A stretch of DNA of 57,315 nucleotides from Hyphomicrobium sp. (GTDB lineage Bacteria; Pseudomonadota; Alphaproteobacteria; Rhizobiales; Hyphomicrobiaceae): the NCBI GenBank assembly GCA_016716675.1, contig JADJVG010000014.1, positions 1 through 57,315 of the forward strand, in the 5' to 3' direction. Each line of letters starts with the position of its first letter. Position 1 is the stretch's first letter. This document shows positions 53,704 through 57,315 of the stretch, in pieces. Position numbers and translations under genes: made by a program. Under the pieces are notes generated by a model. The model searched no databases. It was not told the origin of the DNA and saw nothing but the letters and a program-made list of their open reading frames with translations.

Positions 53704-53732
53704 AAAAAAGGGCCGCCCTGTGGGGGCGACCC
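53704..53732 (-). terminator. Intrinsic terminator of acnA
   Basis: On the minus strand GGGTCGCCC (53732-53724) pairs with GGGCGGCCC (53718-53710) through one G-U, followed by six T. It lies 32 bp after the acnA stop. The rest of the gap 53487-53703 shows nothing clear. Confidence 0.85.
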
Positions 53733-53763
53733 TTGTTTCGTTAACGCGGTGGTGAAGCGTTCC

Positions 53764-56478
53764 TTAGGCCGCGAGATTGCGCAGCACGTAATGCAGAATA
53801 CCGCCGTTCTTGTAGTATTCGATCTCGTCCAAGGTATCGATCCGGCAGAGCAGCGGCACCTTGGTCGTGCTGCCGTCGGGCCGGGTAATCAGGGCCTCCA
53901 TTTTCTGGCGCGGCTTGACGTTCGCAACCCCGAGAATGGCCACCGTCTCGTCGCCCTTGAGACCGAGCGTCTGCCAGGACGTGCCGTCTTCGAACGTGAA
54001 CGGCAATACGCCCATGCCGACCAAGTTAGAGCGATGGATGCGCTCGAACGATTGGGCGATGACGGCTTTCACACCGAGCAGGTTGGTGCCCTTGGCAGCC
54101 CAGTCGCGTGACGAGCCGTTGCCGTATTCGACGCCGGCGAAGACGATGAGCGGCACGGCATCCTGCGCGTAGCGCTGTGCCGCATCATAGATCGCCATGC
54201 GCTCGCCGGTTGGCTGATGCACGGTGTATCCGCCCTCGACGACGTTGCCAGCATCATCCTTGACCATGAAGTTCTTGATGCGGATGTTGGCGAACGTGCC
54301 GCGCATCATGACTTCATGGTTGCCGCGCCGGGTGCCGTACTGATTGAAGTCGGCCGGCTTCACGCCATTTTCCATCAGATACTTGCCGGCGGGTGACGCG
54401 GCCTTGATGGAGCCAGCCGGTGAGATGTGGTCAGTCGTGATTTTATCGCCGAACAACGCCAGGATGCGCGCACCTTTGATGTCGGTGATCGGTTGCGGCG
54501 TTGCTGTGATCGTCGTGAAGTAGGGCGGGTTCTGGACGTAAGTCGAGTGGTTGTCCCAACCGTAGGTCAGGCCCGTTCCCGTTGCGATGCCCTGCCAGTT
54601 GGCGTCGCCCTTGAACACATCAGCGTAGCGCGATTTGAACATTTCGCGCGTGATGTTATCTGCGACGAACTTCTGAATTTCCACCGAGGTCGGCCAGACA
54701 TCCTTGAGGAAGACGGGCTTGCCGTCCTTGCCTGTGCCGAGCGGTTCGGTCGTCAGATCTATGCGCACGGAGCCGGCGAGCGCGAAGGCGACGACCAGCG
54801 GCGGCGACGCCAGATAGTTCGCCTGCACGTCGGGCGAGACGCGGCCCTCGAAGTTGCGGTTACCCGAAAGTACCGCGGCGGCAACGACGCCGTTGTCGTT
54901 GATGGCTTTGGAAATCTCCGCAGGCAGCGGCCCTGAGTTACCGATGCAGGTGGTGCAGCCGAAACCAACAAGGTTGAAGCCGACGGCATCGAGGTCTTTT
55001 TGCAGGCCCGATTTTTCAAGGTAAGCGGCGACGACCTGCGATCCTGGCGCAAGCGAGGTCTTGACCCACGGCTTAGCCACGAGACCCAAGGCATGAGCGT
55101 TGCGCGCCAGCAGGCCGGCCGCGATCATTACGCTCGGATTCGACGTGTTCGTGCAGCTGGTGATGGCGGCAATCACAACGTCGCCGTGGCCGATGTCGAA
55201 GTCGCGGCCATCGACGGCGACGCGCTTGGTGAGTTCGTCGGGCTTATTGTACTCGGTTGCCAGCGAGGTTGCGAAACCGCTCTTGATGCCGGAAATGGCG
55301 ATGCGTCCCTCGGGGCGCTTCGGTCCGGCCATCGAAGGTTCCACCGTTCCGAGATCGAGTTGCAGCGTATCGGTAAACACCGGTTCGGCCGCGTTGGCGG
55401 TGCGATAGAGACCCTGGGCCTTGCTGTAGGCTTCGACGAGCGCGAGGCGGTGTTCGTCGCGGCCTGAGATTTTCATGTAGTTGAGCGTCTCGCCGTCGAC
55501 CGGGAAGAAGCCGCAGGTGGCGCCGTATTCCGGGCCCATGTTGGCGATCGTCGCGCGGTCGGCCAGCGTCATGTTGTCGAGGCCGGTGCCGAAGAATTCG
55601 ACGAACTTGTTGACGACGCCTTTCTTGCGCAGCATCTGCGTGACGGTCAGCACCAAGTCGGTTGCGGTAACGCCTTCCGGCAGTTTGCCGGTCAACTTGA
55701 AGCCGATGACTTCCGGGATCAGCATCGTCTGCGGCTGGCCGAGCATGGCGGCTTCGGCTTCGATGCCGCCGACGCCCCAGCCTAGAACGGCGAGACCGTT
55801 GACCATGGTCGTGTGGCTGTCGGTGCCGACAACAGTATCGGGATAGGCGACGGTGGCGCCGTCGGTCAGCGTGTTGGTCCACACCGTCTGCGCCAGGTAT
55901 TCCAGGTTGACCTGATGGCAGATGCCGGTGCCGGGCGGCACGACGCGGAAGTTTTCAAAGGCGCCCTGGCCCCATTTAAGGAAGTTGTAGCGCTCGCCGT
56001 TGCGCTGATATTCGTGGGCGACGTTATGGTTCAAGGCTAAGGCCGTGCCGAATTCATCGACGATGACGGAGTGGTCGATGACGAGATCAACGGGCACCAG
56101 CGGGTTGATCTTCTTGGGATCACCGCCGAGCTTGGTCATGCCGTCACGCATGGCGGCAAGGTCGACGACGGCGGGGACGCCGGTAAAGTCCTGCATCAGC
56201 ACGCGCGCCGGGCGGAAGCCGATTTCTTTGCCAGCCTTGCCGGTGTTGCTGAGCCAATCGGCCATCGCCTGGATGTCGGCTTTGCTGACGCTGCGGCCGT
56301 CTTCGTGGCGTAACAGGTTCTCAAGCAGCACCTTCATCGAGAAGGGCAACCTGGAAATGCCGGTCAGGCCGTTGGCTTCGGCGTCGGGCAGGGAATAGTA
56401 AACGTAGGGCTTGCCTTCGACGGTCAGCGTCTTGCGGCATTTGAAGCTGTCAACGGATACGGGTGTGAGTGCGCTCAA
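53764..56478 (-). CDS. acnA: Aconitate hydratase A
   Basis: A 904-residue [4Fe-4S] enzyme of the tricarboxylic acid cycle (citrate to isocitrate). The cluster cysteines are in AAITSCTNTSNPSVM and GFGCTTCIGNSGPL. DFTGVPAVVDLAAMRDGM and GTDSHTTMVNGLAVLGWGVGG are family signatures, and the swivel domain shows EYGNGSSRDWAAKGTNLLGV. Length and order match AcnA/IRP1 types. The start is TTG 56478, seven bases after AGGAGG (56486-56491), a convincing site; no ATG or GTG fits better. It is divergent from ccmA, the usual pairing in Rhizobiales. Confidence 0.97.
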   Translation of the reverse strand: MSALTPVSVDSFKCRKTLTVEGKPYVYYSLPDAEANGLTGISRLPFSMKVLLENLLRHEDGRSVSKADIQAMADWLSNTGKAGKEIGFRPARVLMQDFTGVPAVVDLAAMRDGMTKLGGDPKKINPLVPVDLVIDHSVIVDEFGTALALNHNVAHEYQRNGERYNFLKWGQGAFENFRVVPPGTGICHQVNLEYLAQTVWTNTLTDGATVAYPDTVVGTDSHTTMVNGLAVLGWGVGGIEAEAAMLGQPQTMLIPEVIGFKLTGKLPEGVTATDLVLTVTQMLRKKGVVNKFVEFFGTGLDNMTLADRATIANMGPEYGATCGFFPVDGETLNYMKISGRDEHRLALVEAYSKAQGLYRTANAAEPVFTDTLQLDLGTVEPSMAGPKRPEGRIAISGIKSGFATSLATEYNKPDELTKRVAVDGRDFDIGHGDVVIAAITSCTNTSNPSVMIAAGLLARNAHALGLVAKPWVKTSLAPGSQVVAAYLEKSGLQKDLDAVGFNLVGFGCTTCIGNSGPLPAEISKAINDNGVVAAAVLSGNRNFEGRVSPDVQANYLASPPLVVAFALAGSVRIDLTTEPLGTGKDGKPVFLKDVWPTSVEIQKFVADNITREMFKSRYADVFKGDANWQGIATGTGLTYGWDNHSTYVQNPPYFTTITATPQPITDIKGARILALFGDKITTDHISPAGSIKAASPAGKYLMENGVKPADFNQYGTRRGNHEVMMRGTFANIRIKNFMVKDDAGNVVEGGYTVHQPTGERMAIYDAAQRYAQDAVPLIVFAGVEYGNGSSRDWAAKGTNLLGVKAVIAQSFERIHRSNLVGMGVLPFTFEDGTSWQTLGLKGDETVAILGVANVKPRQKMEALITRPDGSTTKVPLLCRIDTLDEIEYYKNGGILHYVLRNLAA

Positions 56479-56699
56479 GGTCTAGCCTCCTCTGAGGAAT
56501 TGACGAAGAGCCGCGCCGTCGGAGTGCCGACGGATCGAGACAAGGGCGCGGAAGGGGCGAAGTGCCCCGGTGCGCCGCCTCGCTTTTGCGCTAGCGGAAT
56601 GTGTAACGTGGCTCTTATATAGCCCAGCCGGGGCGTGGAACACACGACCTTGGGGCAACAAGTCGTTGCGCTTTATTGCCACTCTTAATACAGCCCCCG

Positions 56700-57315
56700 G
56701 TGCCCGTCTCCGTGCAGCTCATCGCTGAAAACTTGGTCATTGAACGCGGCGGCCGGATCATCGTGGACGGCGTTTCGTTTGCCGCGTCCGCCGGTGAAAC
56801 GCTGCTGCTCACCGGCCCAAACGGCGCCGGAAAGACGACGCTGCTGCGCGCAACGGCCGGATTTCTGCCTTTGGCGGGCGGCACGATCCGCATCGTGCCG
56901 CAGACGGACGATGTGGCGTTGAGCGAACGGATCCACATGGTGGGCCACGCCAACGCGGTCAAAGCCCATCTGACGGGTGGCGAGAACGTCTTGTTCTGGG
57001 CCGAATTTCTAGGCGGAGCCAGCGGCGCGAAAGCCCGCACGGAGGCTGCTCTGGCGGCGTTCGCGCTCGACGACCTTGCCGATTTCCCGTCGAGCTACTT
57101 GTCAGCGGGCCAGCGCCGTCGCGCCGGACTGGCACGCCTGCTGGCCGCCCCGCGCCCGATCTGGCTGCTGGACGAGCCAACCGTGTCGCTGGATGCGGCC
57201 TCGACCGCCAGCCTCGCCAAGGTTATCAATGCCCACACCAACGCCGGCGGCATCGCGATTGCGGCGACCCATCTGCCGCTCGGCTTGCAGAACACCCGCG
57301 AACTTCGGCTGCAGC
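56700..57315 (+). CDS. ccmA: Heme exporter ATP-binding protein CcmA, 3' end outside window
   Basis: The first 205 residues of the ABC ATPase that works with CcmB in cytochrome c maturation (release of holo-CcmE). Walker A is LTGPNGAGKTTLLRATAG, the signature is the CcmA-like YLSAGQRRRAGLARLL in place of LSGGQ, Walker B is IWLLDEPTVSLD, and the H-loop is AIAATHLPL. GTG 56700 (MPVSVQLIAENL) is the best start; GTG 56712 is possible. The gene runs off the window, so ccmB and later genes are not seen. The 221-bp gap to acnA holds both promoters but no clear motif. Confidence 0.93.
   Translation, partial: MPVSVQLIAENLVIERGGRIIVDGVSFAASAGETLLLTGPNGAGKTTLLRATAGFLPLAGGTIRIVPQTDDVALSERIHMVGHANAVKAHLTGGENVLFWAEFLGGASGAKARTEAALAAFALDDLADFPSSYLSAGQRRRAGLARLLAAPRPIWLLDEPTVSLDAASTASLAKVINAHTNAGGIAIAATHLPLGLQNTRELRLQ

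Noticed and set aside
1..57315. Mobile elements, CRISPR arrays, tRNA or rRNA genes
   Set aside because: No transposase or integrase motifs, no spaced direct repeats, and no T-loop or rRNA-like segments were seen anywhere in the window.

Overview
The window reads as a chromosomal segment of an alphaproteobacterium of the order Hyphomicrobiales (Rhizobiales). Base composition is high in GC. The gene content and order are typical of that group: DUF2794, DUF2865, a CenR-like regulator, acnA divergent from ccmA, tim44-mltA-smr beside secB-fxsA, and above all the block parB-parA-rsmG-mnmG-mnmE ... rho-hemJ-hemE | ppsR-maf-aroE-coaE-dnaQ. I see no phage, insertion sequence, CRISPR array, tRNA or rRNA gene. 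This is core chromosome around the replication origin, not an accessory island.

Layout. 1-13.3 kb: a 5'-truncated amtB, a YkuD-domain protein, a CenR-like response regulator, a cyclic-nucleotide-binding protein, lolA-ftsK-aminotransferase on the minus strand, a small secreted CHAP-like protein, a second ammonium transporter, an unrecognised 308-residue protein, yggS and a GlcG/HbpS-type protein. 13.4-18.9 kb, plus strand: leuS-lptE-holA, a PfkB sugar/nucleoside kinase and a small HTH-like protein. 19-26.6 kb, minus strand: coaA-hisE, then parB-parA-rsmG-mnmG-mnmE. 26.6-33 kb: a YyaL-type protein and a membrane fatty-acid hydroxylase (plus), then rho-hemJ-hemE (minus). 33.02-33.45 kb: a 433-bp gap that is the likely chromosomal oriC. 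33.45-36.8 kb: ppsR-maf-aroE-coaE-dnaQ, joined by start/stop overlaps. 36.8-41.1 kb: secB, fxsA, tim44, mltA, smr. 41-49.6 kb: an RNA methyltransferase, a quinone oxidoreductase, a DUF2865 protein, thpR, the tesA-ybbA-ybbP group and a YbhL/Bax-inhibitor gene with a likely ybhL leader. 49.6-57.3 kb: DUF2794, an M3 peptidase, a DUF1223 protein, aconitase and the start of ccmA.

Functions that fit together. Origin and segregation are represented by oriC next to hemE, parA, parB and three perfect TTTCACGTGAAA parS cores at 23.1, 25.6 and 27.5 kb. FtsK serves terminal chromosome processing. Envelope biogenesis is represented by lolA, lptE, mltA, secB, timA and the YbbAP transporter. tRNA and translation genes are mnmE, mnmG, rsmG and leuS. 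Haem genes are hemE and hemJ, with the cytochrome c maturation gene ccmA at the edge.

The least explained signals are two possible non-coding RNAs with C-rich loops: about 3.39-3.53 kb (minus) and 50.22-50.44 kb (plus). Seven conserved genes (amtB, leuS, parB, rsmG, mnmG, aroE, DUF1223) are interrupted in the sequence as given. Five have single-base indels. Two (leuS and aroE) lack about 100 codons each. Because leuS is indispensable, this points to consensus or assembly error more than biology, and it limits conclusions about those genes.
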